From Halotalea alkalilenta (GTDB lineage: Bacteria; Pseudomonadota; Gammaproteobacteria; Pseudomonadales; Halomonadaceae), in contig NZ_CP015243.1 in the NCBI RefSeq assembly GCF_001648175.1, positions 1 through 64,000 of the forward strand: 64,000 nucleotides of DNA, read 5' to 3'. Under the pieces are notes generated by a model. The model ran no database searches. It saw nothing but the letters and a program-made list of their open reading frames with translations, and was not told the origin of the DNA. Made by a program: the position numbers and the translations under genes. Of this stretch, positions 36,248 through 47,778 are shown piece after piece. The number at the start of each line of letters is the position of its first letter. Within the stretch, counting starts at the first letter, position 1.

Positions 36248-37039
36248 TCAGATCACGAAGCTCAAGCCGACGCAGAACAGCAGCAGCGCGAACAGGCGCC
36301 GCAGCATCGTCTGCGACAGCCGATGCGCCAGCCTGACCCCGAACCGGGCGAAGACCATGCTGGTCAAGGCGATGCCAACCAACGCAGGCAGGTAGACGAA
36401 GCCGACGCTGTACTGCGGCAGCCCGCTCTCGCCCCATCCGAAGTACATGAACGACAGCGCGCCGAATATCGCGATCGGCAGGCCGCAGGCAGCGGATGTC
36501 GCCACCGCTTGCTGCATCGGCAGGTTCTTCCACGCCAGCAGCGGTACGGTCAGCGAGCCACCACCGATGCCGAAGATCGCCGAGGCCCAGCCGATCACCA
36601 CACCGGCTATCTTCAGCCATAGCTTGCTCGGCTGCGTAAAACTGCCATCGCCCCCTTTCGGCTTGAGGTTGAAAGCGAGCTGGATCGCCATGCAGATGGC
36701 GAACACCCCGATGATGGTCTGCAAGCGCGGCCCTGAAATGTAGGAGGCGGTGAGCCCCCCGAGCACCGAGCCGAAGACGATCCCGACGGTCATCCACAGC
36801 ACCAGGTGCCAGCGTACGGCGCCCTTCTTCTGATGACCCAGCACCGAGTTGATCGAGGTGAATACGATGGTCGCGAGCGAAGTGCCGACCGCAAGATGGG
36901 TAAGGATGTTGGCGTCCATGCCATGGGCGGCGAAGCTGTAGACCAACACCGGCACGATGATCAGCCCACCACCGACTCCAAACAGCCCCGCCAGCACTCC
37001 CGAGCAGGCGCCCAGCACCAGATACAGCAGAAACTCCAT
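36248..37039 (-). CDS. TauE/SafE (sulfite exporter) family permease
   Basis: 263-residue inner-membrane protein with about eight helices in two repeats, each opening with the glycine-rich motif GLFGVGGGLIIVP and AIFGIGGGSLTVPLL. The family exports organosulfur compounds and sulfite or takes up sulfoacetate-like compounds; the substrate here is unknown. It sits alone between yhbY and greA. Confidence 0.9.
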   Translation of the reverse strand: MEFLLYLVLGACSGVLAGLFGVGGGLIIVPVLVYSFAAHGMDANILTHLAVGTSLATIVFTSINSVLGHQKKGAVRWHLVLWMTVGIVFGSVLGGLTASYISGPRLQTIIGVFAICMAIQLAFNLKPKGGDGSFTQPSKLWLKIAGVVIGWASAIFGIGGGSLTVPLLAWKNLPMQQAVATSAACGLPIAIFGALSFMYFGWGESGLPQYSVGFVYLPALVGIALTSMVFARFGVRLAHRLSQTMLRRLFALLLFCVGLSFVI

Positions 37040-37154
37040 GTTGCTCCCTCGATGATGATCCCTTCACCGGCCAAGAGGTTGCAGGAATGGCCGCGCTACC
37101 GGAAGAAACTGACGATTGGCTTAACATTTCGACGCGAGGAATTCTATCCCATCG

Positions 37155-37199
37155 CAGACACCAACGCCCGCGAGGGGCACTCGCGGGCGTTGGTGTCTG
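37155..37199. terminator. 20-bp perfect hairpin after greA
   Basis: Two 20-bp arms (37155-37174 and 37180-37199) flank GGGCA. It lies 19 bases beyond the greA stop. No T-tract on the minus strand, so it probably acts as a factor-assisted terminator or 3' stabiliser. Confidence 0.65.
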
Positions 37200-37218
37200 C
37201 CACGGCTTGGAAGCCAGG

Positions 37219-37695
37219 TCAGATATGCTCGACTTCGCTGATCTCGTATTCGACGTCGCCGCCGGGCGTACGCACCAGCACGACGTCGCCCTCCTCCTTG
37301 CCGATCAGCGCGCGCGCGATCGGTGAGGTGACTGAGATCTTGCCGGCTTTGATCTCCGCCTCGTCCTCGCCAACGATCCGGTAACGGGTCGTCTCATCAG
37401 TGTCGAGATTGAGCAGAGTGACGGTCACGCCAAAGATCACCTTGCCATTCTTCGGCATCTTGGCGACATCGATCACCTGGGCATTCGACAGCTTGCCCTC
37501 GATCTCCTTGATACGCCCTTCGATGAAGCCCTGCTGCTCTCGCGCAGCGTGATACTCGGCGTTCTCCTTGAGATCACCGTGCTCACGGGCTTCAGCGATG
37601 TCGCTGATCACCTTAGGCCGCTCGACGCTTTTCAGCTGAGTGAGCTCATCGCGAAGGCGCTTTTCGCCTTCGACCGTCATGGGCACCTTGTTCAT
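37219..37695 (-). CDS. greA: Transcription elongation factor GreA
   Basis: Rescues backtracked RNA polymerase by stimulating transcript cleavage. 158 residues: N-terminal coiled coil (about 10-75) with the [25 protein letters not shown] motif containing the acidic tip, then a FKBP-like C-terminal domain ([14 protein letters not shown]). The ATG at 37695 overlaps the carB stop (TGATG), coupling it to carB. Confidence 0.97.
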   Translation of the reverse strand: MNKVPMTVEGEKRLRDELTQLKSVERPKVISDIAEAREHGDLKENAEYHAAREQQGFIEGRIKEIEGKLSNAQVIDVAKMPKNGKVIFGVTVTLLNLDTDETTRYRIVGEDEAEIKAGKISVTSPIARALIGKEEGDVVLVRTPGGDVEYEISEVEHI

Positions 37696-40600
37696 CACAT
37701 CACTCCTGCATGCATATCCTGAAGACGCCGCACCTTGACCTGATCGCCGTATTCGAGCGCCAGACAAACGGCGCGCGCCCCCGCGAGGGTAGTCGCGTAG
37801 GGCACCTTGTTGGCGAGTGCGGTACGGCGGATCTCGGAAGAATCACTGATGGCTTGCCGACCTTCGGTGGTGTTGACGATGTAGTCCACGTCGCCGTTCT
37901 TGAGCATATCGACGATGTGCGGACGACCTTCGGACACCTTGTTGACAAGCTTTACGGGTAGCCCGGCCGCTTCGAGCGCCAGGGCGGTACCTTGGGTGGC
38001 AATCAGATCGAAACCCAATGTTAACAGAGAGCGCCCCACCTCGATAATGCCGACCTTGTCAGGATTGCGCACCGACAAGAACGCCACTCGCGGTTTGTCG
38101 CCACCCAGCTTGGGAATCGGCTCGTTGGCGCCAAGCTGGGCCTTGTAGAAGGCTTCGGCGAAGGTATCTCCGCTGCCCATCACCTCGCCGGTGGACTTCA
38201 TTTCCGGCGAGAGAATCGGGTCGACTCCCGGGAACTTGGCGAACGGGAACACCGCCTCCTTGACGCTGAAGAACTTCGGCACGATCTCCTCGACGAAGCC
38301 TTGCTCTTCGAGGCTCTTGCCCGCCATGCAGCGCGCCGCGATCTGCGCCAGCGAAACACCGATGCACTTGGAGACGAACGGCACGGTGCGTGAGGCACGA
38401 GGATTGACCTCGATGATGTAGATCTTCTCGTCCTGCCAGGCGAGCTGGACGTTCATCAGCCCGACCACGCCGAGCTCGACCGCCATCTGCTTGACCTGCT
38501 GGCGCATCTCGTCCTGGACCGACCGGGGCAGCGAATAGGGCGGCAACGAACAGGCCGAATCGCCGGAGTGCACCCCGGCCTGCTCGACATGCTGCATCAC
38601 CCCACCGATCACCACTCGCTTGCCGTCGCTGACCGCGTCGATATCGATCTCGATCGCCGCCGACAGGAAGTGGTCCAACAGCACCGGGCTGTCATTGGAG
38701 ACCTTGACCGCATGGGTCATGTAGCGCTCGAGCTCTTCGGCGGAGTAGACGATCTCCATCGCCCTGCCGCCGAGCACATAGGAGGGGCGCACCACTAGCG
38801 GATAGCCGATCTTCTCAGCCTTGTCGAAGGCCTCGTCGAAGCTGCGCGCGGTCGCGTTCGGCGGCTGCAACAAGCCGAGCTTATCGATCATCTGCTGGAA
38901 GCGCTCGCGGTCTTCGGCGCGGTCGATCGCGTCAGGCGTGGTGCCGATGATCGGCACGCCGGCGGCTTCCAGGGCGCGGGCGAGCTTGAGCGGAGTCTGG
39001 CCGCCGAACTGCACGATCACCCCCTGCGGGCGCTCCTTCTCGACGATTTCGAGCACGTCCTCGAGCGTCACCGGCTCGAAGTAGAGCCGATCGGAGATGT
39101 CGTAGTCGGTGGAGACGGTCTCGGGGTTGCAGTTGACCATGATCGTCTCATAGCCGTCCTCGCGCATCGCAAGCGCGGCGTGGACGCAGCAATAGTCGAA
39201 CTCGATCCCCTGGCCGATCCGGTTGGGGCCACCGCCGAGCACCATGATCTTGGGACGGTCGCTCGGATTCGCCTCGCACTCCTCCTCGTAGGTGGAGTAC
39301 ATGTAGGCGGTCGAGGTGGCGAACTCGGCGGCGCAGGTATCGACCCGCTTGTAGACCGGATGAATGCCGAAACCGTGGCGCCGGGCACGCACTTCGTCTT
39401 CCTTGATCCCGAGCAGCGTCGCCAGCCGAGCATCGGAGAAGCCCGAGCGCTTGAGCCGATAAAGCGTCTTGTCGTCGAGCCCATCGAGGCCTGCGTCGAC
39501 GATGCGCTGCTCGGCCTGGATCAGCTCTTCGATCTGGACCAGGAACCAGCGATCGATCTTGGTGAAGCCGTAGATCTCATCGATCGACAGTCCTGCGCGG
39601 AAGGCATCGGCGACATAGAAAATCCGATCGGGCCCAGGACGCTGGAGCTCGCCCTGCATCAACGACATCGATGCCTGGTCGAAGCGGGTGAGTTTCGGGT
39701 CGAGGCCATCGACGCCGGTCTCCAGGCCACGCAGCGCCTTCTGCAGCGACTCCTGGAAAGTGCGCCCGATCGCCATCACCTCGCCCACCGACTTCATCTG
39801 GGTGGTCAACCGGTCATTGGCCTGGGGGAACTTCTCGAAGGTGAAACGCGGGATCTTGGTCACCACGTAGTCGATCGAGGGTTCGAACGAAGCCGGGGTG
39901 GCGCCGCCGGTGATATCGTTCTGGAGTTCATCGAGGGTGTAGCCGATCGCCAGCTTCGCCGCGATCTTGGCGATCGGGAAACCGGTCGCCTTGGAAGCCA
40001 GCGCGGAGGAGCGGCTGACCCGGGGGTTCATCTCGATCACCACCATCCGACCGGTTTCGGGATGGATACCGAACTGGACGTTGGAGCCGCCGGTCTCGAC
40101 CCCGATCTCACGCAGCACCGCGAGCGACGCGTTGCGCATGATCTGGTACTCCTTGTCGGTGAGCGTTTGCGCCGGCGCGACGGTGATCGAATCGCCGGTA
40201 TGCACACCCATCGGGTCGAAGTTCTCGATCGAGCAGACGATGATGCAGTTGTCGTTCTTATCGCGAACGACCTCCATCTCGTACTCCTTCCAGCCGAGCA
40301 GCGACTCGTCGATCAGAAGCTCCTTGGTCGGCGAGAGCTCGAAACCGCGATGGCAGATCTCCTCGAACTCCTCGCGATTGTAGGCCACCCCACCGCCCGA
40401 TCCGCCCATGGTGAAGGAAGGACGGATGATGCAGGGAAAACCGAGCTCGGCCTGGATCTCCCACGCCTCGCTCATGTGATGGGCGATCTTGGCCTTAGGA
40501 CACTCGAGACCGATCCTGCGCATCGCCTTGTCGAAGCGATCGCGGTCCTCGGCCTTGTCGATGGTGTCGGCGTCGGCGCCGATCATCTCGACACCGTACT

Positions 40601-40928
40601 TGTCCAGCACGCCGTGGCGCTCGAGATCCAGCGCGCAGTTCAGTGCGGTCTGTCCGCCCATGGTCGGCAGCAGCGCGTCGGGACGTTCCTTCTCGATGAT
40701 CCGCTCGACCACCTGCCAGGTGATCGGCTCGATGTAGGTCGCGTCGGCCATCACCGGGTCGGTCATGATCGTCGCCGGGTTGGAATTGACCAGGATCACG
40801 CGAATTCCTTCCTCGCGCAGCGCCTTGCAGGCCTGGGCGCCGGAGTAGTCGAATTCGCACGCCTGGCCGATGACGATCGGGCCGGCGCCGATGATCAGGA
40901 TGCTCTGGATGTCGGTACGTTTTGGCAT
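37695..40928 (-). CDS. carB: Carbamoyl-phosphate synthase large chain
   Basis: Makes carbamoyl phosphate from bicarbonate, ammonia and two ATP for arginine and pyrimidines. 1077 residues, full length: two homologous ATP-grasp halves (about 1-400 and 550-935) joined by an oligomerisation domain, then the allosteric MGS-like domain at the end ([22 protein letters not shown]). Starts [21 protein letters not shown]. The open frame extends upstream but the ATG at 40928 is the family start. Confidence 0.98.
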   Translation of the reverse strand: MPKRTDIQSILIIGAGPIVIGQACEFDYSGAQACKALREEGIRVILVNSNPATIMTDPVMADATYIEPITWQVVERIIEKERPDALLPTMGGQTALNCALDLERHGVLDKYGVEMIGADADTIDKAEDRDRFDKAMRRIGLECPKAKIAHHMSEAWEIQAELGFPCIIRPSFTMGGSGGGVAYNREEFEEICHRGFELSPTKELLIDESLLGWKEYEMEVVRDKNDNCIIVCSIENFDPMGVHTGDSITVAPAQTLTDKEYQIMRNASLAVLREIGVETGGSNVQFGIHPETGRMVVIEMNPRVSRSSALASKATGFPIAKIAAKLAIGYTLDELQNDITGGATPASFEPSIDYVVTKIPRFTFEKFPQANDRLTTQMKSVGEVMAIGRTFQESLQKALRGLETGVDGLDPKLTRFDQASMSLMQGELQRPGPDRIFYVADAFRAGLSIDEIYGFTKIDRWFLVQIEELIQAEQRIVDAGLDGLDDKTLYRLKRSGFSDARLATLLGIKEDEVRARRHGFGIHPVYKRVDTCAAEFATSTAYMYSTYEEECEANPSDRPKIMVLGGGPNRIGQGIEFDYCCVHAALAMREDGYETIMVNCNPETVSTDYDISDRLYFEPVTLEDVLEIVEKERPQGVIVQFGGQTPLKLARALEAAGVPIIGTTPDAIDRAEDRERFQQMIDKLGLLQPPNATARSFDEAFDKAEKIGYPLVVRPSYVLGGRAMEIVYSAEELERYMTHAVKVSNDSPVLLDHFLSAAIEIDIDAVSDGKRVVIGGVMQHVEQAGVHSGDSACSLPPYSLPRSVQDEMRQQVKQMAVELGVVGLMNVQLAWQDEKIYIIEVNPRASRTVPFVSKCIGVSLAQIAARCMAGKSLEEQGFVEEIVPKFFSVKEAVFPFAKFPGVDPILSPEMKSTGEVMGSGDTFAEAFYKAQLGANEPIPKLGGDKPRVAFLSVRNPDKVGIIEVGRSLLTLGFDLIATQGTALALEAAGLPVKLVNKVSEGRPHIVDMLKNGDVDYIVNTTEGRQAISDSSEIRRTALANKVPYATTLAGARAVCLALEYGDQVKVRRLQDMHAGVM

Positions 40929-41022
40929 GACGGTATCCGCGATGTGCTTTGCTTCCCCGGGAAGATCCCGAGTTCTCGAAGGTGATGCGACCACGCGGCG
41001 AGTAGCCGCGCGGCCCTGCGTA

Positions 41023-42174
41023 TCAGTGGCCCTTGTGCGCGGCCATCATCGCGATGAAGCGATCGAACAGCGGCGCCACGTCATGGGGACCCGGGCTCGC
41101 TTCGGGATGCCCTTGGAAGCTGAACGCGGGGCAATCGGTACGCTCGATGCCCTGCAGGGTGCCGTCGAACAGCGAGCGATGGGTGGCGCGCAGATTGTCG
41201 GGCAGGCTCGCTTCGTCGACGGCAAAGCCATGGTTCTGGCTGGTGATCATCACCTTGCCGGTATCGAGATCCTGCACCGGGTGGTTGGCACCGTGGTGGC
41301 CATGCCCCATCTTCACCGTCTTCGCTCCGCTCGCCAGCGCGAGCAGCTGATGGCCGAGACAGATGCCGAACACCGGCACCTTGGCCTCGCACAGCGCCGC
41401 GATCGCCTCGATCGCATAGTCGCATGGCTCGGGATCACCAGGACCGTTGGAGAGGAAAACACCGTCGGGAGCGAGCGCGAGCACCTCTTCGGCGGAGGTC
41501 TCGGCGGGAACGATGGTCAGGCGACAGCCGCGCTCGGTGAGCATACGGAAGATGTTGTACTTGGTGCCATAGTCGTAGGCGACCACGTGGTAGGGGCGCT
41601 CGCGCTGTTCGAAGTCGCTGTAGCCTTTCCCGAGCACCCATTCGCCATCGTGCCACTCGAGCCGCTCGGTGGTCGATGCGACCCGGGCGAGATCCATGCC
41701 CTTGAGGCCGGGGAACTCGCGCGCCAGCTCGATCGCCCGCGCCTGCGCATCGCTGTCTTCGGCTGCGGGACCAGCCAGAATGGCGCCATTCTGCGCGCCC
41801 TTGTCGCGCAGGATACGAGTCAGGCGACGCGTATCGATATCGGCGATGCCGACGATACCCTGGGCACGGAGGTACTCATCCAGCGTGTGCTGGCTGCGAA
41901 AGCTGCTGACCAGTCGCGGCAGGTCGCGGATCACCAGGCCCGAGGCACAGACCCTGCTGGACTCGACGTCCTCCTCATTGACCCCGGTGTTGCCTATATG
42001 GGGGTAGGTCAGAGTGACGATCTGTCGTAGGTAGGAGGGATCGGTAAGAATCTCCTGATAGCCGGTCATCGCCGTGTTGAACACGACTTCCCCACTGGTC
42101 TGGCCATCGGCCCCGATGGAGACGCCATGGAACACACTGCCGTCCGCCAATGCCAGTATCGCGGGTTTGATCAA
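41023..42174 (-). CDS. carA: Carbamoyl-phosphate synthase small chain
   Basis: Glutaminase subunit that feeds ammonia to CarB. 383 residues: N-terminal CPSase domain and C-terminal class I amidotransferase with the nucleophile in [11 protein letters not shown] and the catalytic His/Glu pair in [11 protein letters not shown]. The start is TTG at 42174 after GGGAGGA, as in E. coli carA, which also starts with TTG. 94 bases separate it from carB. Confidence 0.97.
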   Translation of the reverse strand: MIKPAILALADGSVFHGVSIGADGQTSGEVVFNTAMTGYQEILTDPSYLRQIVTLTYPHIGNTGVNEEDVESSRVCASGLVIRDLPRLVSSFRSQHTLDEYLRAQGIVGIADIDTRRLTRILRDKGAQNGAILAGPAAEDSDAQARAIELAREFPGLKGMDLARVASTTERLEWHDGEWVLGKGYSDFEQRERPYHVVAYDYGTKYNIFRMLTERGCRLTIVPAETSAEEVLALAPDGVFLSNGPGDPEPCDYAIEAIAALCEAKVPVFGICLGHQLLALASGAKTVKMGHGHHGANHPVQDLDTGKVMITSQNHGFAVDEASLPDNLRATHRSLFDGTLQGIERTDCPAFSFQGHPEASPGPHDVAPLFDRFIAMMAAHKGH

Positions 42175-42482
42175 GGCTCTGTCCTCCCGAAGACAAGATG
42201 GACGCCCGGCCGAGAGAGACCGCCGCTATGCCGCGAAGCGCGGCCGGCGGTCGAACCGAGCGTGGTTGGATCCTGGTGTTCACCTCGAGGCGGCGTGAGG
42301 GATGAAAGCTTGCCGCGCGTAAAAAAGCGGGACGAATCCCGAAGGCTTCATCCCGCTTTCCGTGCAGTCCTGTACCGGCACCCTTGCATTCCTTGACTCC
42401 AAAGAGCCGGGACCGATTCGCCTTTGCGGGGCCACACACCTTTGCCCGAGGCCAAATTTTTCTGATTCTACGATATCCGGAC
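42175..42482 (-). other. Region upstream of carA, no gene
   Basis: 308 bases that carry the terminator for the MBL-fold gene and presumably the carA promoter. No open frame is supported, and I could not locate a convincing promoter or arginine/pyrimidine operator by eye. Confidence 0.6.
42321..42360 (-). terminator. Terminator of the MBL-fold gene
   Basis: Minus strand AAAGCGGGA ... TCCCGCTTTTTT, a 9-bp outer stem (42324-42332 with 42351-42359) ending in a T6 tract. It isolates the upstream genes from carA. Confidence 0.85.
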
Positions 42483-43544
42483 TCAAAGGGCCAGTTCGGG
42501 CTCTCCAGAGAGAGAACGCCTGGAGTAGCGCAGGGTCTCTCCCGGCGTCGGCACGATGAATGCTTCGGAATCGATCCCTCGCGCCTCCCGCGCGGCCTCG
42601 AGCCGCTGCTGCGGCTCGAACTGACCGTCATCGGCGAGCGAGAAGCAACCGAAGTGGCATGCCAGGCTGCGCTGGCTGCCGAGCTGACGGTGCGCTTCCA
42701 AAGCCTCGTCCGGCCCCATGTGAAAATCGCGCATGAACCACTGCGGGCGAAAAGCACCGATCGGCAACAGCGACACCGCCATCGGCCCAAACCGCTGTCG
42801 CAGCTTGGCGAAGTCGTCGCCGAATCCAGTATCGCCCGCGAAGTATATCTTCCCGAGCGAGGTCTCGAGCACGAAGCCGCCCCACAGCGCACAGCGCCTG
42901 TCCCACAGCGAGCGCGCGCCCCAATGACGCGCGGGAACGAAGGTCAGCCGCCTCCCGCCAAGCTCGGCCTGTTGCCACCAATCGAGCTCTTCGACCACCC
43001 TGACGCCCGCATCCCGGCACAGCCTTCGATTACCGAGCCCGGTGAACAATTTCATGTTGGGGAATCGCCGCCCCAGCTGGCGCAAAGTCCATACGTCACA
43101 ATGATCGTAGTGATTGTGGCTGAGCAGTACCGCATCGATACGCGGCAGTGCGTCGAGCGCCACTCCTGGGGGATGGAAACGCTTCGGGCCCGCAAAGGTG
43201 AAGGGGCTGGCGCGCTCAGACCAGATCGGGTCGGTCAGCAGGTTCAAGCCAGGTAGTTGAATCAGGAAGGTCGAATGATTGACCAGAGTCACCCGAATCT
43301 CGTCCTCCCCCGCCTCGGCGACTGGCCGGCACGGCCGCTCCAATCCTGGCTGCCAATGCCAGCGCGGAAGGTGGTTCTTGCGCTCCTGGCGCCAACGCTT
43401 GAAATCCTCGCGCGAACGTTCAGGCAGCGGCGGGTGATTGAAAAAACGCTCTCCATCGAAATGGTCCGAGCATGGGCCGCGATAGCGATAAGCGCTGGCC
43501 AGCCCCTTGAGGCGCAGCCACGAAAGCGGTGCAAAACGAGACAT
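42483..43544 (-). CDS. MBL-fold hydrolase, NAPE-PLD/UlaG-like
   Basis: Metallo-beta-lactamase-fold hydrolase of the beta-lactamase_2 (NAPE-PLD/RomA/UlaG-like) group, 353 residues from the ATG at 43544. Metal ligands SHNHYDHCD, the later FVPARHWG, YFAGDTGFG and the C-terminal FGCF region fit this group. The physiological substrate is unknown; similar proteins hydrolyse phosphodiesters or lactones. It lies with the GNAT gene between dapB and carA, which are normally neighbours. Confidence 0.87.
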   Translation of the reverse strand: MSRFAPLSWLRLKGLASAYRYRGPCSDHFDGERFFNHPPLPERSREDFKRWRQERKNHLPRWHWQPGLERPCRPVAEAGEDEIRVTLVNHSTFLIQLPGLNLLTDPIWSERASPFTFAGPKRFHPPGVALDALPRIDAVLLSHNHYDHCDVWTLRQLGRRFPNMKLFTGLGNRRLCRDAGVRVVEELDWWQQAELGGRRLTFVPARHWGARSLWDRRCALWGGFVLETSLGKIYFAGDTGFGDDFAKLRQRFGPMAVSLLPIGAFRPQWFMRDFHMGPDEALEAHRQLGSQRSLACHFGCFSLADDGQFEPQQRLEAAREARGIDSEAFIVPTPGETLRYSRRSLSGEPELAL

Positions 43545-43631
43545 GAAAACGTTCGACTCTCCCTGAAACGATGGCAACTGGGCGGTGGCCACGCGAAACC
43601 GAGGCTTTCCCTCAGGCCCGACGACGGCTGC

Positions 43632-44177
43632 TCAGCGCAGCCGGGCGTAGAGCAGCGTATCGCCAAGCCGCCCGGCGGCGTCGCGACGGTGCCGGCGCAG
43701 CCGCCCCTCGAGCTCGAAACCCGACCGCTCGGCCACCCTTTGGCTGGCGAGATTTCGCGCATCGCAGCTGAGCCACAAGCGTTCGAAGCGAAGCTCTTCG
43801 ATCAAACAGGTGGCGAGCGCGCGCAGCGCTTCGCTGAGATAGCCCCTTCCCTGGCTCTCGCCAGCTCCCCAATAGCCTAGTTCAGCACTCGGAATACACC
43901 AATCGATGTCACGCGCGTCCATCACCCCGACCAACCGCTCCTCCCCCTTGCGCCACAGCCCAACCGTCAGACTGCGCTCGCAAGCGTAGAGGCCACGCAC
44001 ACGCCGGCAGAAAGCTTCTCGCTCGCCCAAGGAAGTGTCCTTTCTCACCCAATCGAGCCAAGGCGCCAGATGCGCATGAGAGCGTTGAAGCTCAGCATGC
44101 AGCGGCTCTGCATCCGTGATCTCGAGCTGGCGCAGCCAAAGCCGCGGGCTCTCGATGCGTCGCGGCAGTCGGCTCAT
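43632..44177 (-). CDS. GNAT N-acetyltransferase, RimJ/RimL-like
   Basis: 181-residue acetyltransferase with the acetyl-CoA pyrophosphate loop ESQGRGYLSEAL and the C-terminal ARNLASQRVAERSGFELEGRLRR motif seen in RimJ/RimL-type enzymes. It may act on protein N-termini or another amine; the target is unknown. The ATG at 44177 gives the family N-terminus (SRLPRRIESPRLWLRQL). Confidence 0.85.
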   Translation of the reverse strand: MSRLPRRIESPRLWLRQLEITDAEPLHAELQRSHAHLAPWLDWVRKDTSLGEREAFCRRVRGLYACERSLTVGLWRKGEERLVGVMDARDIDWCIPSAELGYWGAGESQGRGYLSEALRALATCLIEELRFERLWLSCDARNLASQRVAERSGFELEGRLRRHRRDAAGRLGDTLLYARLR

Positions 44178-44309
44178 GTCACGATACCCCGCTGAGGCGC
44201 ACAGCCTGTGAAGCCATCGGCGAACTGTGCAGGGCCTTGAGAGCCAGGCGCACCGGATGAGGTGCGAGGCGCACCCGAGCATCGAGCAGATCGAGCATCC
44301 AGCGCATCG

Positions 44310-44320
44310 CCCCCCCCCCC
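44310..44320. repeat. Poly-C/poly-G run of 11 bases
   Basis: An 11-base homopolymer just after the dapB stop codon, in the dapB-GNAT gap. Together with the 8-base run in ftsH it shows that this sequence contains slippage-prone tracts. No gene is interrupted here. Confidence 0.9.
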
Positions 44321-44324
44321 GGAT

Positions 44325-45218
<894 letters not shown>

Positions 45219-45289
45219 TTAACCGCTCGGGCGACAGCCCGCACGGACTGAAGTAGCATCGCAGGGCCATTCAAGCCGACCGGTATTCC

Positions 45290-46252
45290 ATGCGCGCTCT
45301 CGCTCTCTACCATTTGATCGCGGCCCTCGGCCTCGCCGCCTGCGCCCCGACCGGCCCATTCATGCTCGGCGGCCCGGAGGGAGGCGGCGAAGCCACCGGC
45401 GTCGGGCTCTGCGGCACCCTCAAGCTACCTGGCAGAATGCCCGATGGCACCGCTCTCGGCGGCATCTCCGCGCTGGCCTACGATGCCACCAACGATGTGC
45501 TCTACATGCTTGCCGATCGCGCACGGGTATTCACCGCCAGAGCTCTTTTCGATGACGACCGGCTGGTCAGGCTCGAGCTGCTCGACAGCTTCACCCTGCT
45601 CGATGCCAATGGCGACCAGCTCAGGATGCCCAGGTCGGACAGTGAATCGATGGCCTTGAGCGTCGCAGCGGATGGGGCAAGGACATTGTTGGTAGGCTTC
45701 GAGCGCGACCATCGCATTCAACGCTTTTCACTCGATCCCAAGCGCCTCGGCATACCCCTCGATGACCCGATTCGCCCCGAGGGTGTCCGCAGCGCACGCA
45801 ACAACGGCAGCTTAGAGGCAATGACCATCCACCCGCGCTTGGGCGTCATCGCGGGGTTGGAGTTCTCCCCACGCGATCTGCCCCGCGGCGAGACCCGTCT
45901 GTTCGACCTGCATGGCAATGAATGGCGCTATCGGCTTGCCGAGGCCGCAGGCAGTGGACTTACCGCTATGGCGCCGCTCGACGATGGCTTGCTGACACTC
46001 GAGCGTGCCTTCAAACCGTTCCATCCGCTGGTGATCTCACTGCGCAAGGTGACACTCGAAGCCAATGGAGAAGCGCACGTCGAGACCCTGGCTCGCTTCG
46101 CCAGTGACCAAGGTTGGCGACTCGACAATTTCGAGGGGCTCACCCTGATCGGCGACCACCGCTACCTGATGGCCAGCGACAACAACTATCTGCCGATCCA
46201 GAGCAGCTTGCTGAGCTGCGTGGAGGTTCCTGGGGCGAGTGAAAAGCGATAG
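45290..46252 (+). CDS. Esterase-like phytase-domain lipoprotein
   Basis: 320-residue exported lipoprotein: signal peptide with lipobox LAAC (Cys18) and a beta-propeller-like domain of the phytase esterase-like family (PF13449), with motifs such as LGGISALAYD, SDSESMAL, NNGSLEAMTIHP and NFEGLTLIGDHRYLMASDNN. Related proteins have unproven phosphoesterase activity. Divergent from dapB and convergent with dnaJ. Confidence 0.82.
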   Translation: MRALALYHLIAALGLAACAPTGPFMLGGPEGGGEATGVGLCGTLKLPGRMPDGTALGGISALAYDATNDVLYMLADRARVFTARALFDDDRLVRLELLDSFTLLDANGDQLRMPRSDSESMALSVAADGARTLLVGFERDHRIQRFSLDPKRLGIPLDDPIRPEGVRSARNNGSLEAMTIHPRLGVIAGLEFSPRDLPRGETRLFDLHGNEWRYRLAEAAGSGLTAMAPLDDGLLTLERAFKPFHPLVISLRKVTLEANGEAHVETLARFASDQGWRLDNFEGLTLIGDHRYLMASDNNYLPIQSSLLSCVEVPGASEKR

Positions 46253-46371
46253 ACGACTCCCCGACCTCACAGACCGGCAATACCCCGGCGCAAACCACGC
46301 CGTCCACCGCCGATAGCGCCGATAGCGCCGAGACCAGCTCGCCCTGAACGAAAGGGACGGCGATAGAATGG

Positions 46372-46397
46372 AAAAAGCCCCGAATCCGGGGCTTTTT
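46372..46397. terminator. Bidirectional terminator between the lipoprotein gene and dnaJ
   Basis: AAAAAGCCCCG, AATC, CGGGGCTTTTT. A perfect 11-bp stem with A and T tracts on both sides, which serves both convergent genes. Confidence 0.93.
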
Positions 46398-46413
46398 CAA
46401 CTGAAGGTGACGC

Positions 46414-47559
46414 TCAGGGACGCATGTCCTCGAAGAATTTCTTCACCCCGTCGAACCATCCGCTCTTACGCGGAGAATGCTTGGTGCCGGTACCGTCGAG
46501 GCTCTCCTGGAAAGCACGCAGCAACTCCTTCTGGCTCTCGTTGAGATTCACCGGGGTCTCGAGCACGACCTTGCACATCAGGTCCCCCGGCACGCCACCG
46601 CGCACCGGCTTGACACCCTTGCCGCGAAGCCGGAACTGCTTGCCGGTCTGGGTCTCCGGCGGGATCTTGAGCTTGACCCGACCTTCGAGGGTCGGCACTT
46701 CCAGCTCGCCGCCCAAGGTGGCATCGACGAAGTTGATCGGTACCTCGCAATAGAGGTCGCGCCCATCACGCTCGAAGATCGGGTGTGGCTTGATCGCTAT
46801 CTGAACGTAGAGATCGCCCGAGGGGCCGCCATTGACGCCACCTTCGCCCTCGCCGTTGAGCCTGATCCGATCACCGCTGTCGACACCGGCGGGGATCTTC
46901 ACTGACAAGGTTCGAGTCTCGCGCACCCGCCCTTCACCGTGACACTGCACGCAAGGGGTCTCGACCACCTCTCCGCGCCCGTGGCAGGACGGGCAGGTCT
47001 GCTGCACAGCGAAGAAGCCCTGCTGCATGCGCACCTGCCCCATGCCGTTACAGGTCGGACAGCTGCGCTTCTTGGTACCCGGCTCGGCGCCGTCGCCATG
47101 GCAATGGCCGCACTCGGCAAGCCTTGGGATGCGAATGTCGACGCTGGTGCCAGCGACCGCCTCTTCGAGTTCGATCTCGAGGTTGTAGCGCAGATCCGCG
47201 CCTCGCGCAGCGGAATTGGGACCACGCCCACGCCCACCAGCGCCGAAGATATCGCCGAACACATCACCGAAGATGTCGCTGAAGCCGCCCGCGCCGGCAC
47301 CAAAGCCACCCGCGCCGAAGCCGCCGGCCTGACCATCGACACCGGCATGGCCGAACTGGTCGTAGGCGGCGCGCTTCTCCTGGTCCGAGAGCACTTCGTA
47401 GGCTTCGGATACCTCGCGGAACTTGGCTGCGGCCCCATCATCGTCCGGATTGCGGTCGGGATGATATTTCTGCGCCAACCGACGATAGGCTTTCTTGATC
47501 TCTTTCTGATCGGTGGATCGATCGACACCGAGAACTTCGTAATAGTCACGTTTCGACAT
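46414..47559 (-). CDS. dnaJ: Chaperone DnaJ
   Basis: Co-chaperone that delivers substrates to DnaK and stimulates its ATPase. 381 residues: J domain with HPD ([10 protein letters not shown]), a Gly/Phe-rich linker (about 75-110), four CxxCxGxG zinc repeats ([32 protein letters not shown]) and the C-terminal substrate-binding domain. It lies after dnaK in the heat-shock cluster. Confidence 0.98.
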   Translation of the reverse strand: MSKRDYYEVLGVDRSTDQKEIKKAYRRLAQKYHPDRNPDDDGAAAKFREVSEAYEVLSDQEKRAAYDQFGHAGVDGQAGGFGAGGFGAGAGGFSDIFGDVFGDIFGAGGRGRGPNSAARGADLRYNLEIELEEAVAGTSVDIRIPRLAECGHCHGDGAEPGTKKRSCPTCNGMGQVRMQQGFFAVQQTCPSCHGRGEVVETPCVQCHGEGRVRETRTLSVKIPAGVDSGDRIRLNGEGEGGVNGGPSGDLYVQIAIKPHPIFERDGRDLYCEVPINFVDATLGGELEVPTLEGRVKLKIPPETQTGKQFRLRGKGVKPVRGGVPGDLMCKVVLETPVNLNESQKELLRAFQESLDGTGTKHSPRKSGWFDGVKKFFEDMRP

Positions 47560-47715
47560 GGGTCTATCGGCCTCCAGATAGCCGCCTAGGCCTCGTGCGC
47601 AAGCTCGGTGAGCACCTCACAAGAGCCATGAGTGTCAGTCAGGTTCGTTCAAGGCGATGCAGCGCTCGCCAATGGCTGCAAGAAATGCACCATCTACGGC
47701 TGCATCACGCGAAAC

Positions 47716-47741
47716 GGCGCGGAAGCATGGACTTCCGCGCC
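47716..47741. terminator. Hairpin after dnaK
   Basis: A 10-bp perfect inverted repeat (47716-47725 with 47732-47741) with a 6-base loop, 38 bases past the dnaK stop. It lacks a T-tract and may be an attenuating hairpin between dnaK and dnaJ. Confidence 0.55.
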
Positions 47742-47778
47742 ATCGCTCGAAGCTGAGCGGCGAGACCGCCTTCGCTCC

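Noticed and set aside
39180..40985. A 601-codon plus-strand frame opposite carB
   Set aside because: Antisense shadow with His/Arg/Leu-rich composition; carB is clear on the other strand.
47560..47715. A heat-shock promoter before dnaJ (CCTTGAAC near 47650)
   Set aside because: The -35 is only partial and no CCCCAT-like -10 sits at a proper distance.
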